Below, piece after piece: positions 18,320 through 27,177 of a stretch of DNA of 64,000 nucleotides. Every line of letters begins with the position of its first letter. Positions within the stretch are counted from its first letter, which is position 1. Source of the stretch: Dictyobacter kobayashii (GTDB lineage Bacteria; Chloroflexota; Ktedonobacteria; Ktedonobacterales; Ktedonobacteraceae); the NCBI RefSeq assembly GCF_003967555.1, contig NZ_BIFS01000001.1:1674001-1738000 (forward strand), written 5' to 3'. The translations under genes were made by a program, and so were the position numbers. The notes beneath the pieces are model-generated. The model ran no database searches, had not been told where the DNA came from, and worked only from the letters and a program-made list of their open reading frames with translations.

Positions 18320-18773
18320 AAAAAAACATACCTCCGGATTATATCGGATATTATTGGATCGTAATTTCAGACTCAAACCAGAGGGAGAAGATTACACATC
18401 CTTACATTGGTTTATTCTACTAACAGTATTGTATCTCATTCTATGACGCCTGGACACGACGAACTAGGTCTGTTGTCCTATGGGGGGATAGAATGCGTGC
18501 ATAGTCCCTCTGGGATTCTAACAAAACATGGGGCTGGTGACAAGAGGAAAAATGTTTCATCGATCCGTCTTTTGGTAGCAGATCAGCATCGTCTCAAAAT
18601 ACCCGTTTCTTACGCTATCCATCCCTCTCTCTAAAAGAGCAGTGATATAACTATGTGCAAGTATAATAATATCATACCTAAACAAACGTCAGGACACAAC
18701 CCGAGAATACGCCGGGTGTGCTATAATTTGTCGTAAGCATACATAGTTTCATTTAAAAGGGCGTAATTGTGGC
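18320..18773. promoter_or_regulatory. Divergent intergenic region of nuoJ and the pseudokinase gene
   Basis: About 450 bases without a gene. On the minus strand TATAAT (18338-18343) lies upstream of nuoJ; on the plus strand TATAAT (18722-18727) lies about 50 bases before the pseudokinase start. Neither has a convincing -35 box. No long hairpin is seen. Confidence 0.4.
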
Positions 18774-20324
18774 ATGAGCTTAACACATACATCTCTCGAT
18801 CAAACTCAACCAGAAATAATACGATGCAAACGTTGTAATGCAGAACTTCCGCCATCGGCAACGTTCTGCAGTCAATGCGGTGAGCGTGTCGAGAAAAATA
18901 GCGGCGATAAGTCCTCTCCTAAGCACGCCGACATCACTGATCGTTATCGCATCACTTCATTGCTGCGACGACAACCACCTGCACAGGTCTTACTGGCCCT
19001 CGATACCCAACAACAACGCCCGGTCATCATCCATGATATAGACATTAGTACTTTAGACGATGAAAACCGAGCCCAGTCGATTGCAGCGCTACAAGATGAA
19101 TATGACGTGCTGCGTCGTCAGCGTATTCCAGGGGTAATGCCGCTGGTCGATCTCCGCTACTTCAATGGTCACCTGTACGTCATCTCGGGCTGGCCTTTCG
19201 CACTGACCAGAGATGAAAACGGCAATACCAATACCAGACATCCTCTGGTCTCAACCCTGCAAGATGTGCTACAGAGCGGCATCGGCCTACCAGAGGAGCA
19301 AACAGCGATCGCCTGGATCTATCGCCTGAGCCGGGCGCTTGAGCAATTGCATCGCGCGGAAATTCTGCTCGGTCAGATCGATCCTCAGACCATTCTGGTC
19401 AGCCAGCATGATTATAGTGGAGAACCTCTACTCATTATTTCCTGGATGCCCGATCTACTGCGTGAGCTGATTCCCCAGCCATTGAACCATGCCAATCCGT
19501 CTCCGTTTTGCGCGCCAGAAGTACTCCTGGGTGATCTTGAACCCCGTTCGGATATCTATAGCCTGGGCGCCATTCTCTATCTCTTGTTAACCGGTATTAC
19601 ACCCGACGACGCCCATAAACGTCGTCATCGCCCATTGCCATCATTGCGCGACCTGGATTCACACAGCGATAGTACTTTAGATATGGTTGTAATGCAATCA
19701 CTGGCCATGGAGCGCGAGCTCCGCTATCAGAGTGCCAGCGAGTTTTCTGAGGCTCTCCAGCAATTCTTGCCAAAAACCTCCTCTGGTCGCCAGATGGGAC
19801 AAAACGAGGCTGTATTCAACAATGGGAAAGAAGCTATATCTATCTCTTCGAACATGGTCGATAATAGAATTGACGAAGATAGTGAGGCAGTGGAAAACGC
19901 AGAAGCCGATGATATGACCATTTCGATGATCCCTCTGCAGGCTCGTATGGCCCGGCGCTACTTATCCAGAATCAAAACAAGCAAGTTGGGGCTAACAGAA
20001 GCACCAACGGGGGAGGCAATAGTGGAAAAAGGGTCAGCATACCAGAGACAATCGCAGGCGGAAATGGCGGAAGAGCAGACGCACAATCCAACCGACGATG
20101 AGCGACAGCCTGATCAACCAGCAACGACACACGATAATGTGGAAAAACCGGTCCAGGAGTCCGTGGAAGCGGAAAGCGTCAAGCCGGCAACCAGCAACGA
20201 GGATAGCTTGGATGCAACGCCAGCCGATGAACCCGCAGTTAACACATCAAGTGTTGATCCAGCCATCCAGGCACAAGAAGAGAACCCCCGGTCCAGGATG
20301 TCACGCAGATGTCGACAGTGCTGA
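18774..20324 (+). CDS. Zinc-ribbon pseudokinase, N-terminal part (frame broken near 20287)
   Basis: 516 residues. An N-terminal zinc ribbon (CKRCNAELPPSATFCSQCG, about 21-39) precedes a eukaryotic-type kinase fold (about 59-330). The catalytic loop has LGQIDPQTIL instead of HRDLKPxN, DFG is absent, and the VAIK lysine is not apparent, while the APE motif (APEVLLGD) and the following SDIYSLGAILYLLLTG are kept. It is therefore a probable pseudokinase acting as a scaffold or sensor. A disordered acidic tail follows. The frame ends soon after a C5 run at 20287; one extra C would join it to the next frame, which continues the same composition. ATG at 18774. Confidence 0.82.
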   Translation: MSLTHTSLDQTQPEIIRCKRCNAELPPSATFCSQCGERVEKNSGDKSSPKHADITDRYRITSLLRRQPPAQVLLALDTQQQRPVIIHDIDISTLDDENRAQSIAALQDEYDVLRRQRIPGVMPLVDLRYFNGHLYVISGWPFALTRDENGNTNTRHPLVSTLQDVLQSGIGLPEEQTAIAWIYRLSRALEQLHRAEILLGQIDPQTILVSQHDYSGEPLLIISWMPDLLRELIPQPLNHANPSPFCAPEVLLGDLEPRSDIYSLGAILYLLLTGITPDDAHKRRHRPLPSLRDLDSHSDSTLDMVVMQSLAMERELRYQSASEFSEALQQFLPKTSSGRQMGQNEAVFNNGKEAISISSNMVDNRIDEDSEAVENAEADDMTISMIPLQARMARRYLSRIKTSKLGLTEAPTGEAIVEKGSAYQRQSQAEMAEEQTHNPTDDERQPDQPATTHDNVEKPVQESVEAESVKPATSNEDSLDATPADEPAVNTSSVDPAIQAQEENPRSRMSRRCRQC

Positions 20325-21052
20325 TCAAGAGCGACTCAGTTACAGCTGCTCTGGCTGCTCGCGCCGCCCAGGCCGATCAACCATCCGACAGCGAGCTGAC
20401 CACGACAGCACAGCAACCAGGCACGGAAGAAAACGACACCCCTGGACACAAAGAGTCCTCTCTTACACATATCAAGGGTTTGATTAGTGGTTCCCTACCT
20501 GCATTATCCAAATTACGTATCCCTAAGACCCCATATTTCGGCGGAGACCATGCCGAGACGGGCGAGGGAGACGAATCGCTCCTGAAGCGTGTACAGCGGT
20601 TTATCCTGGGCGAGCCCCAGCAGAGCACATCTGCAGCTGCCCTGATTGAGACACCAATGCGTATCCAGCCCAATCAGGGGTATTCTATTCGTGTCAATGT
20701 GGTGGGACGCCCCAAGACAAATAGTGATCAGAATAGTGGCGGACTCAGCGCTTTAGGTGAAGGTGAAACGGTCCATATCGAGGTACGTTCCGCTCTCTAC
20801 CAGAACTATGCCTACATCGTGCAACAAGCTGATGTCAGCATTCCAGCTCCCGGCTATGTCGCCGAGGTGACCATGCCCATGCAGGCACTCAGTAGCGGCC
20901 CCAGTGGCAGACGTGAACGCCTGCACATCTTCTTCATGGACAGCAATCGCAGCCGCCCATTATATGAAAAACCTTTTGTCATCGAACTGTTTGTCTCGCA
21001 CCTCGTACAAAGCGGACGCGAAGGCCATAACGTGCTCTCAATCCCACTATAA
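20309..21052 (+). CDS. C-terminal part of the zinc-ribbon pseudokinase protein (shifted frame)
   Basis: 247 residues starting at the first available ATG, but no ribosome-binding site is seen. The disordered acidic sequence continues that of the upstream frame, so this is most likely the C-terminal end of one protein of about 760 residues. The last 130 residues look folded: beta-rich with NQGYSIRVNVVGRP, GEGETVHIEVRSALYQNYAYIVQQADVSIP and RERLHIFFMDSNRSRPLY. They may form a beta-sandwich ligand-binding or interaction domain; no family was recognised. If the frameshift is real, it could be translated only by coupling or slippage. Confidence 0.65.
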   Translation: MSTVLIKSDSVTAALAARAAQADQPSDSELTTTAQQPGTEENDTPGHKESSLTHIKGLISGSLPALSKLRIPKTPYFGGDHAETGEGDESLLKRVQRFILGEPQQSTSAAALIETPMRIQPNQGYSIRVNVVGRPKTNSDQNSGGLSALGEGETVHIEVRSALYQNYAYIVQQADVSIPAPGYVAEVTMPMQALSSGPSGRRERLHIFFMDSNRSRPLYEKPFVIELFVSHLVQSGREGHNVLSIPL

Positions 21053-21098
21053 AATATGTTTCATCGCTACCTCCATCAGAATGGAATGGCTAACCCGA

Positions 21099-21236
21099 CC
21101 TGGGGGCGCTGACGCCCCCTATCTCTTTTTTTATCTTTTATGTAGTGATGCGGCAATCGCACGAACGTGCGATTGCCGCATCACTACATAAAAATTCTGA
21201 GCGCCAAAGGCGCGAACAGTCAGGGGCCGCAGGCAC
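21099..21236 (+). repeat. Family B palindromic element, copy 1
   Basis: The element begins CCTGGGGGCGCTGACGCCCC, carries a perfect hairpin with 28-bp arms (21136-21163 and 21166-21193, 2-nt loop), then TGAGCGCCAAAGGCGCGAAC and GTCAGGGGCCGCAGGCAC. The outer parts match the elements at 40931-41063 and (reversed) 62041-62163, while the hairpin arms are different sequences. It lies between convergent genes. Confidence 0.85.
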
Positions 21237-21257
21237 AAAAAGTTCGCTCCACAAGCA

Positions 21258-21300
21258 GCAAAAAAAATTCTTGCATCAATTGACGCAAGAATTTTTTTGC
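21258..21300. terminator. Bidirectional terminator
   Basis: Long AT-rich stem GCAAAAAAAATTCTTGC paired with GCAAGAATTTTTTTGC. It gives a T-run on both strands between the convergent pseudokinase and antiporter genes. Confidence 0.85.
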
Positions 21301-21310
21301 TTCATAACCA

Positions 21311-22681
21311 CTATGCAGGAATAATGGGAGAGTTACCGAACAGGAAAATGGTCCCTCCCATCATGGCATAGAGCAAGATTAACAAAAGACCCTCCAACCA
21401 GACCAGCTCACCATCTTTTGTAATCTCACTGAAAAGAAAGGTAGCCAGGGCCAGCACCGCCAGCTCAACCAGGCTAAAAATCAGATCCAGGCGCTGCGGC
21501 ATAAAAATACTGATCAGCACCAGGATAGGAGCCATCAACAGAGCAATCTGAATCGAAGAGCCAGCCGAGGCGGATAACACCATACCCATACGTTTATCTA
21601 ACGCCATCGAAATAGTGTTGAAGTACTCTGGCAAACCACCAATCAAAGGAATGAAGACCAGGCCAACAAAGGCAGCATTCCAATGCAACACAGCGGTCAT
21701 TGGCTCAATAGTTCCCACCAGGATCTCTGAGATAATGGCCACACCAACGGTAGCCAGGGCCAACAATAACAGGCCCCGCCAGAGCGGCGGCTTAGCCTTT
21801 TCCTCCTGCTTACCTTTCTCAGCGGCACCCTCCGGGTCAGCTGGATGAGATAAAACTGCTTCCAGGGTAGGAATCTGGCCATCCGCAATCCCGCCAGCCG
21901 CTGATTCCACAGCGACCGCCCCGCCTGCCTGTTTTGTCTCATGGGCCACAATCGCATCCACGGTCCCATCAATACGTCGTAATACGCCACTTTTACCTTC
22001 TACCGCACTCTGAGCCACATGCTGGCGATATGCAAGCAAGCGTAGGATCGCGGCAGCCGAGCGAGCACCAACCAGCGGCTCCAGCATCGGCTCACTCTCC
22101 TCATTGGGTTTATCGCCGATTCTGAATACACTGAAAAGGATTGACGCAATATAGCCAAGCAACAGCATCACGGCAATGAAATCCGAGAGCAACACACCTC
22201 GCTCTGCGACCAATGGTTGGTTAGCACGGGTCGCAAAGAGCTCTGCGATCGTTGGTAAAAGGAGCCCTCCAATGGACAGGGCTAGCAACGAGGCATACTG
22301 ACTGGCAGAACGAGTCTCAAAGCGCAAGCGGCCATGTTTGAAACCACCAATGCAAACCGCGACCCCCAGAACTAACAACACGTTCCCCAGCACAGTACCG
22401 ATAATGGATGCGCTAACCACATCCACCAGGCCCTTACTGAGCGAGATAATACCGATAATCAATTCTGTCGCATTGCCAAAGGTAGCAAACAATAATCCAC
22501 CAATGCGTTCACCTGTGTGTTCGGCCACTTCTTCCACAGATTGACCGATCAAGGCGGCCAATGGCACTATACCTAACGCAGCCACCACAAAGAGGATTAG
22601 TGGGGGGATATTCAGTGGTAAATACTCAAGCACGACAGCTAAAACGGAAAAGATCAAGAAAAAATACAACCAGCGCGGCAT
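21311..22681 (-). CDS. Calcium/proton antiporter, CAX family
   Basis: A 456-residue membrane protein with the two inverted alpha-repeats of cation exchangers: repeat 1 GNATELIIGIISLSKG and SASIIGTVLGNVLLVLG (about residues 69-106), repeat 2 PLIGGLPEYFNTISMA and SASAGSSIQIALLMAP (about 346-384). The acidic residues in the two signature helices are present. A long hydrophilic loop (about 190-305) with Ala/Glu-rich sequence separates the halves and is larger than in many relatives. The family exports Ca2+ (sometimes Mn2+, K+ or Na+) in exchange for protons. Second-repeat signature GGLPEYF deviates from the common GNAAEHA, so the ion is uncertain. Confidence 0.85.
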   Translation of the reverse strand: MPRWLYFFLIFSVLAVVLEYLPLNIPPLILFVVAALGIVPLAALIGQSVEEVAEHTGERIGGLLFATFGNATELIIGIISLSKGLVDVVSASIIGTVLGNVLLVLGVAVCIGGFKHGRLRFETRSASQYASLLALSIGGLLLPTIAELFATRANQPLVAERGVLLSDFIAVMLLLGYIASILFSVFRIGDKPNEESEPMLEPLVGARSAAAILRLLAYRQHVAQSAVEGKSGVLRRIDGTVDAIVAHETKQAGGAVAVESAAGGIADGQIPTLEAVLSHPADPEGAAEKGKQEEKAKPPLWRGLLLLALATVGVAIISEILVGTIEPMTAVLHWNAAFVGLVFIPLIGGLPEYFNTISMALDKRMGMVLSASAGSSIQIALLMAPILVLISIFMPQRLDLIFSLVELAVLALATFLFSEITKDGELVWLEGLLLILLYAMMGGTIFLFGNSPIIPA

Positions 22682-23122
22682 TCAATTCCCTCCAAGTTAT
22701 CCTGGATATAAAAATCCATACGTTGTATACGCATGCCTGACTGGAAGAGTTACAGTTATTTTGGAATCCAGACTTTGTTCGTCATATTTGTGGTAGCCCT
22801 TGCCAAAAGTGGTAACCTTTTGCAATACTCTCAATGGGAGCTTTACTTATTTTTTGATAAATGTCATGTGCTCTTGATCCTGAGCTTCGCGCCTGCGGCG
22901 CTCGCCTTGAGTTTATAGAATCTCTCTGTGGAGCGGGTAGATATAGGCGGCACGGCCGCCTATATCTACCCGCTCCACAGAGAGATGAGATTTGGAGATG
23001 GACGGTCGCCTGAGAGATCGTAAGATGGGATGGTCGCCTGGGAGCTGAGAGATGGAGGGGTCACGAGGTGAACGCGAGGTTTTAAAGATAAAGTTGCATG
23101 TGACGTTGATAAAGGTTTTTAT
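22682..23122. other. Divergent intergenic region with palindrome
   Basis: Lies between the antiporter gene and a membrane-protein gene. It contains the 31-bp-arm palindrome at 22921-22985 and, after it, short direct repeats of GATGG and GGTCGCCTG (about 22996-23035). A 61-codon hydrophobic open frame at 22733-22918 has no ribosome-binding site and was not accepted. Confidence 0.5.
22921..22985. repeat. Perfect 31-bp-arm palindrome
   Basis: Arms 22921-22951 and 22955-22985 are exact reverse complements around the loop ACG. The left flank (GAGCTTCGCGCCTGCGGCGCTC) has the same GAGCGC/GGCGC character as family B flanks, though the rest of that framework is not found. Longest uninterrupted hairpin in the window. 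Confidence 0.85.
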
Positions 23123-23974
23123 ATGAAACGTAGTTTATTAGCCAGGCTGCGCTCGAATGGCCTCTACTATATCATCGGGGGTCTACTTTTACTGTTAGGA
23201 ATACCACTCTACCAGGTACTCATTCTGGGCCCGACTGGCTTTAGCGCCGCACTCGATGCGACAGGCGTTGGACGCTACACGGCCTATTTAGCCTGGATCA
23301 GTACCCATAGCTTGCCCTTTGTGATCTATCGGGTGCTCTTATTATGTGCCTTCTTCCTCTTGATCTCGTTTCCTTTTAATTTGCATCGCATCATTGTGGC
23401 ACAGGAATTGATGGCACAGCAGGAACGAGAAGAAGAGGAACGTCAGGCGGCAACCGACACTGAAACGACCACAACAGATACAGACGAAGACGCAGAGGAG
23501 GAGGAAGATGATGGGCTACCTGAACATCCCTGGCGCGGCAAAGGATTTGTAGTATTGGCTGCCTGGTTGGGCCTGATAGGCTTATCAATTTATCTGCTTG
23601 GGGCGGCTGCCAGTACGATCTATTTTATGCTGGTCTCCAATAGCACGGGAGCAGCAATCCAGGGTAGTGTTATCACTATCTCCCCCATACTTTCCTTCAT
23701 CACCAATGTCGTGGGTACTGGTTTGATTGGGTTAGCCTGCCTCTTCTTTGGGGGCATGATCGCACGCACAGGGAAAAATCTCTGGCCGGGCGCATGGGTA
23801 GCATTCGGTTATGCCGGACTCTTTATCGGGGCGATGCTCTGCATCAGTGCAGTGGCTGTAATGAGCGCCGCTGGAAACGGCCAGAGCACCCTGACCACGC
23901 TCGCGACCCTCCTCTTCGCCATCTGGATTATCTGGCTGGGCATCATGCTGGTACGCCTGAAACCAGAGCCTTAG
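23123..23974 (+). CDS. Multi-pass membrane protein of unknown function
   Basis: A 283-residue protein with about six membrane helices: one at residues 13-33, one at 68-90, and the remainder after a cytosolic loop (about 98-150). The loop is strongly acidic and low-complexity (TDTDEDAEEEEDDG). No family motif was recognised. The ATG at 23123 has only weak upstream AAAGG. A hairpin downstream (23981-24028) may terminate it. Confidence 0.75.
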   Translation: MKRSLLARLRSNGLYYIIGGLLLLLGIPLYQVLILGPTGFSAALDATGVGRYTAYLAWISTHSLPFVIYRVLLLCAFFLLISFPFNLHRIIVAQELMAQQEREEEERQAATDTETTTTDTDEDAEEEEDDGLPEHPWRGKGFVVLAAWLGLIGLSIYLLGAAASTIYFMLVSNSTGAAIQGSVITISPILSFITNVVGTGLIGLACLFFGGMIARTGKNLWPGAWVAFGYAGLFIGAMLCISAVAVMSAAGNGQSTLTTLATLLFAIWIIWLGIMLVRLKPEP

Positions 23975-23980
23975 CAGCTC

Positions 23981-24028
23981 AACCATGAGGGCGGGGTAAT
24001 GACGATAAGATTAATCCCCCTCATGGTT
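23981..24028. terminator. Hairpin after the membrane-protein gene
   Basis: An 11-bp perfect stem AACCATGAGGG/CCCTCATGGTT with an inner partial stem. No long T-run, so a weak terminator or a short repeat. Confidence 0.5.
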
Positions 24029-24156
24029 TAAGCGACACTCACCTGCCTGAACGAAAAAAAATAACACTGCCCTCTTCTCACAGCAATAGAAGAGCTTTAT
24101 AATAAGCCCAAAGGCTAAAGATTGAGAAAATAGCAGCACAAAAGAAAGGGAATTTC

Positions 24157-25122
24157 ATGCTCAATGACCCTGTACTGACGCACGACTGGCATGTCGTCGC
24201 TCTGGCCTCGGAACTCCAGGAAGGAAAGACCATGGCGGTCCGCCTGCTGGAAGAAGATCTGGTACTCTGGCGCGTAGGAGAGAAGATCTGCGCCTGGCAG
24301 GACCTATGTATACATCGTGGGACGCGGCTCTCACTGGGCAAAGTAGAGAATGAGACACTGGCTTGCCCCTATCACGGCTGGGTCTATAATCGGGATGGAC
24401 AATGTGTGCGCTATCCAGCCCATCCCAGTCAGCAACCCTCAGAACGTGCGCGAGCCAAAGTCTATCGGGCCCGGGAAAAGTATGGCTGGATCTGGGTTTG
24501 TCTGGGTGAACCCGCCAATGATATTCCACTTTTCCCTCAGTGGGATGATAGCAGCTATCGTAAGGTCCACTGCGGGCCTTATACTTACCGGGCCAGCGCA
24601 CCACGAGCCATTGAGAACTTTCTGGATATTACACATTTCCCTTTTGTACACCAGGCATATCTGGGCGATCCTGAGCATGCCGAGGTCAATGATTACGCTG
24701 TGGAAACTCATGAGAATGGGATCACCGCCAGCAATATTACAGTCTGGCAACCTGATCCAGATGGGAGCGGACAGGGAGCAAATGTCTCTTACACCTATCG
24801 GGTCTATCGGCCCTTAACAGCAGGCTTTGTTAAATCCTCGGCTGGCCCTCACTTCGCCATGTTCTTTACTATCACACCAGTAGCACTGGATCTCTCACGT
24901 GTCTGGGCTTATGTCGCGGTTGATTACAACAACCTGACAGATACAGAGATTCGCGAATATCAGAACCTGATTACGCTACAAGATGTGCCAATCGTTGAAT
25001 CACAGCGACCCGAATTACTGCCCCTGGATCTACAAGCAGAACTGCATCTACGCTCTGATCGCACTGCTATCGCCTATCGCAAATGGTTAAAGCAATTGGG
25101 TTTAAGTTTCGGTACCGCTTGA
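24157..25122 (+). CDS. Rieske non-heme iron oxygenase, alpha-subunit type
   Basis: A 321-residue protein. The Rieske [2Fe-2S] centre is Cys51-x-His53 (CIHRG) and Cys70-x2-His73 (CPYHGW). The catalytic iron motif is NFLDITHFPFVHQ (154-166) with His160 and His165 as ligands; the third carboxylate should lie in the C-terminal part. This layout is that of aromatic ring-hydroxylating dioxygenases and O-demethylases such as vanillate demethylase or the pheophorbide a oxygenase group. Substrate unknown. No reductase or ferredoxin is adjacent, so electron partners are elsewhere. GAAAGGGAA precedes the ATG. Confidence 0.88.
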   Translation: MLNDPVLTHDWHVVALASELQEGKTMAVRLLEEDLVLWRVGEKICAWQDLCIHRGTRLSLGKVENETLACPYHGWVYNRDGQCVRYPAHPSQQPSERARAKVYRAREKYGWIWVCLGEPANDIPLFPQWDDSSYRKVHCGPYTYRASAPRAIENFLDITHFPFVHQAYLGDPEHAEVNDYAVETHENGITASNITVWQPDPDGSGQGANVSYTYRVYRPLTAGFVKSSAGPHFAMFFTITPVALDLSRVWAYVAVDYNNLTDTEIREYQNLITLQDVPIVESQRPELLPLDLQAELHLRSDRTAIAYRKWLKQLGLSFGTA

Positions 25123-25217
25123 TCGCCATTTGAAAGGATTTCACACAGGATATGAGCACAGTTTGAGCAGACATCTGGCAAACATGCTGGCTCATATCCA
25201 CGTAAATACATTTTTCT

Positions 25218-26354
25218 TTATTTTCCATCTTCCCGGGATTGATGCAATACAGCATACCCTGCACGCCAGCATTCGATAGCTTCCGCATCCCGCCCCAACT
25301 CTTCAAGCACTTGCGCCCAGCCGCCATAAATCTCCGCCTCATCTGCATAGGCCTGAGTCGCCGCCAGACATGTCTTCGCCTTCTCATACCAGGAAAGGGT
25401 CTCTTCTAATAACTTTCGATGCTGGAGCCCACCCTCCAATTGTGCCGCCTCATAGGTCACTTTAGCAATGACATGATACACACGCCCTTGCATATGCACA
25501 TCATCAGTCTGCTCCATAGTATTTAAGGCCAGCTGGCAGTAACGCCTGGCCTCAGTCAACCGTTTCTCTGCCAGGCGAACTTCAGCCAGGGCAGCACAGT
25601 TTAGCATAGCCAGAGTAGGGCCTTGATAGCTGGTGGCAATAGCCAGAGACTCGGTATAATGATCGGAAGACTCGCGATAATTGCCGAGCTGCATGCAGAC
25701 ACGCCCAAGCATATTATGCATCCGAGCCGCCATCTGTTGATCATCGCGGGCCATATACAGGCGTAATGCTTCCTGGCCAGCCGCATATGATTTCAATAGT
25801 TCATTGGTACTGCTGTAGACATCACAGAGGCCATAATAAATATCAGGTAGCGCGGTCTCATCGGAGTAATGACTACAGAGACGTATAGCCTCCTCATAAT
25901 GCTCAAGCGCTGGCGCATATAAGCCACGCATTAAGCATGTCATCGCCAGGTAATAACGCGCATGAATGCGAACAACCGGTAAATGCACTCTCCGGTCATG
26001 TAAAACCTTCAAACAGCGTGTAAAATGAAGAGAGGCATCCTCATAAGTTGAAAGATTTACCGCTGCCATTCCCAGGCGCAACAAAGCCATCGCATGGCGC
26101 TCTCGCTCCTGTGGCGTCTCCACATCCAGGCGTTCATCCATCCCAGCCAGGAGTGGTGAAAGTGTATTCAGCGCATCTTCCCACTGTTGGCGCTGTACAT
26201 AACACCAGCCAAGCAGATACGCTACTTCTTGCCGCTGTTTCTCGTTTTCGAGTTGCATCGTAGTCAGCGTTTCTTGGGCCGCTTCATACCTGCCTTCTTC
26301 TACCCATAGCCTGGCCCGGTAAAGTAACATCTTGATATCCACATTCTGTGTCAC
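25218..26354 (-). CDS. TPR-repeat protein
   Basis: A 378-residue cytosolic protein made almost wholly of helical tetratricopeptide-like repeats (for example VAYLLGWCYVQRQQWEDAL, ALLRLGMAAVNLSTYEDASL, MHNMLGRVCMQLGNYRESSDHY). It has no catalytic domain, signal peptide or DNA-binding motif. Proteins of this kind act as scaffolds or belong to regulators; no partner gene is adjacent. GAGGGAGGAAAG lies upstream of the ATG. Confidence 0.82.
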   Translation of the reverse strand: MTQNVDIKMLLYRARLWVEEGRYEAAQETLTTMQLENEKQRQEVAYLLGWCYVQRQQWEDALNTLSPLLAGMDERLDVETPQERERHAMALLRLGMAAVNLSTYEDASLHFTRCLKVLHDRRVHLPVVRIHARYYLAMTCLMRGLYAPALEHYEEAIRLCSHYSDETALPDIYYGLCDVYSSTNELLKSYAAGQEALRLYMARDDQQMAARMHNMLGRVCMQLGNYRESSDHYTESLAIATSYQGPTLAMLNCAALAEVRLAEKRLTEARRYCQLALNTMEQTDDVHMQGRVYHVIAKVTYEAAQLEGGLQHRKLLEETLSWYEKAKTCLAATQAYADEAEIYGGWAQVLEELGRDAEAIECWRAGYAVLHQSREDGK

Positions 26355-27177
26355 AAGCGCTTTCCTCCCTCACGAAAAATATGAGCAATTATAGCACATT
26401 CAACCTCATAGGTATACGTACCACTTATGATGCAATATATTTGTTTAATAAACTGGCCGACAGCCGCGCAGCAAAGCGCCGCTATGTATAATAAACAACC
26501 TCCTGTCTATATATTTATCTTATAAATAGACAGAAATTTGTCAGGATTATTAAATTTCATCTTTAGCTTAATTCTGTCAGGATTATGAGAATACAATATA
26601 TAAAATCTAGTAAATTAGAAGAGGAAATTTTTCTAGCAAGAGGTAAGGAAAAATGGATTTAAAATACAACGGGAGTCTTGCGCCCCCGACACCGCGCCCA
26701 CAAAGTGTCGAAGAGATTCCCGTTGTCAACAGTATAGCGTAATTCTATTCCTTACACAAGAAGATAGGACTTATGGTAGGATAAATCCTTCAGATGAGAG
26801 AAGGAGAATAGTTGATAATCAGATATATTTGCTGCGTAAGTGTACATCATAGTTTATAGGCAGGTATTATTTATTCTGCACTGGCAAGCAGAAGCTGTAG
26901 AACAAAAGGTAATGGCAGAGGTTAGAATAGAATAATTCTTGCATGGTGCATACTGTCGTGATAAACTGTCGGAAAGAACAGCAGTTGTCTGGAAAATGAT
27001 AGATACTGTGATTATCATTTTCGCCGATTGCAAACAATACAAAGCTTGTTTGTTCATCAAACATATGTCGAAAAAATAATAGTACCATACGTATATATAT
27101 AATGCGTGCCCCAAATATAATTGGAAAAATTTGTGATACGCACTAGAATGATACGTATTTATGTAGAGGAACATATT
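26355..27177. other. Gene-free AT-rich region with direct repeats and a structured element
   Basis: About 800 bases between the TPR gene and the YvcK-like gene. It holds a 12-bp direct repeat TGTCAGGATTAT (26539-26550 and 26575-26586, one period of 36 bp) that could be a regulator site, and the GC-rich double hairpin at 26666-26726. No open frame with support. Confidence 0.55.
26666..26726. repeat. GC-rich nested hairpin in an AT-rich gap
   Basis: Outer stem ACAACGGGA (26666-26674) with TCCCGTTGT (26718-26726), extended imperfectly by GTCTT/AAGAGA; inner stem CGACAC (26687-26692) with GTGTCG (26705-26710). It could be a small structured RNA or a repeat remnant. Confidence 0.55.

Noticed and set aside
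21099..21236. Riboswitch or T-box
   Set aside because: No aptamer consensus; located after genes and between convergent genes, and the hairpin arms are not conserved.
22733..22918. 61-codon hydrophobic open frame
   Set aside because: No ribosome-binding site; it stops just at the palindrome and its hydrophobicity follows from AT-rich sequence.
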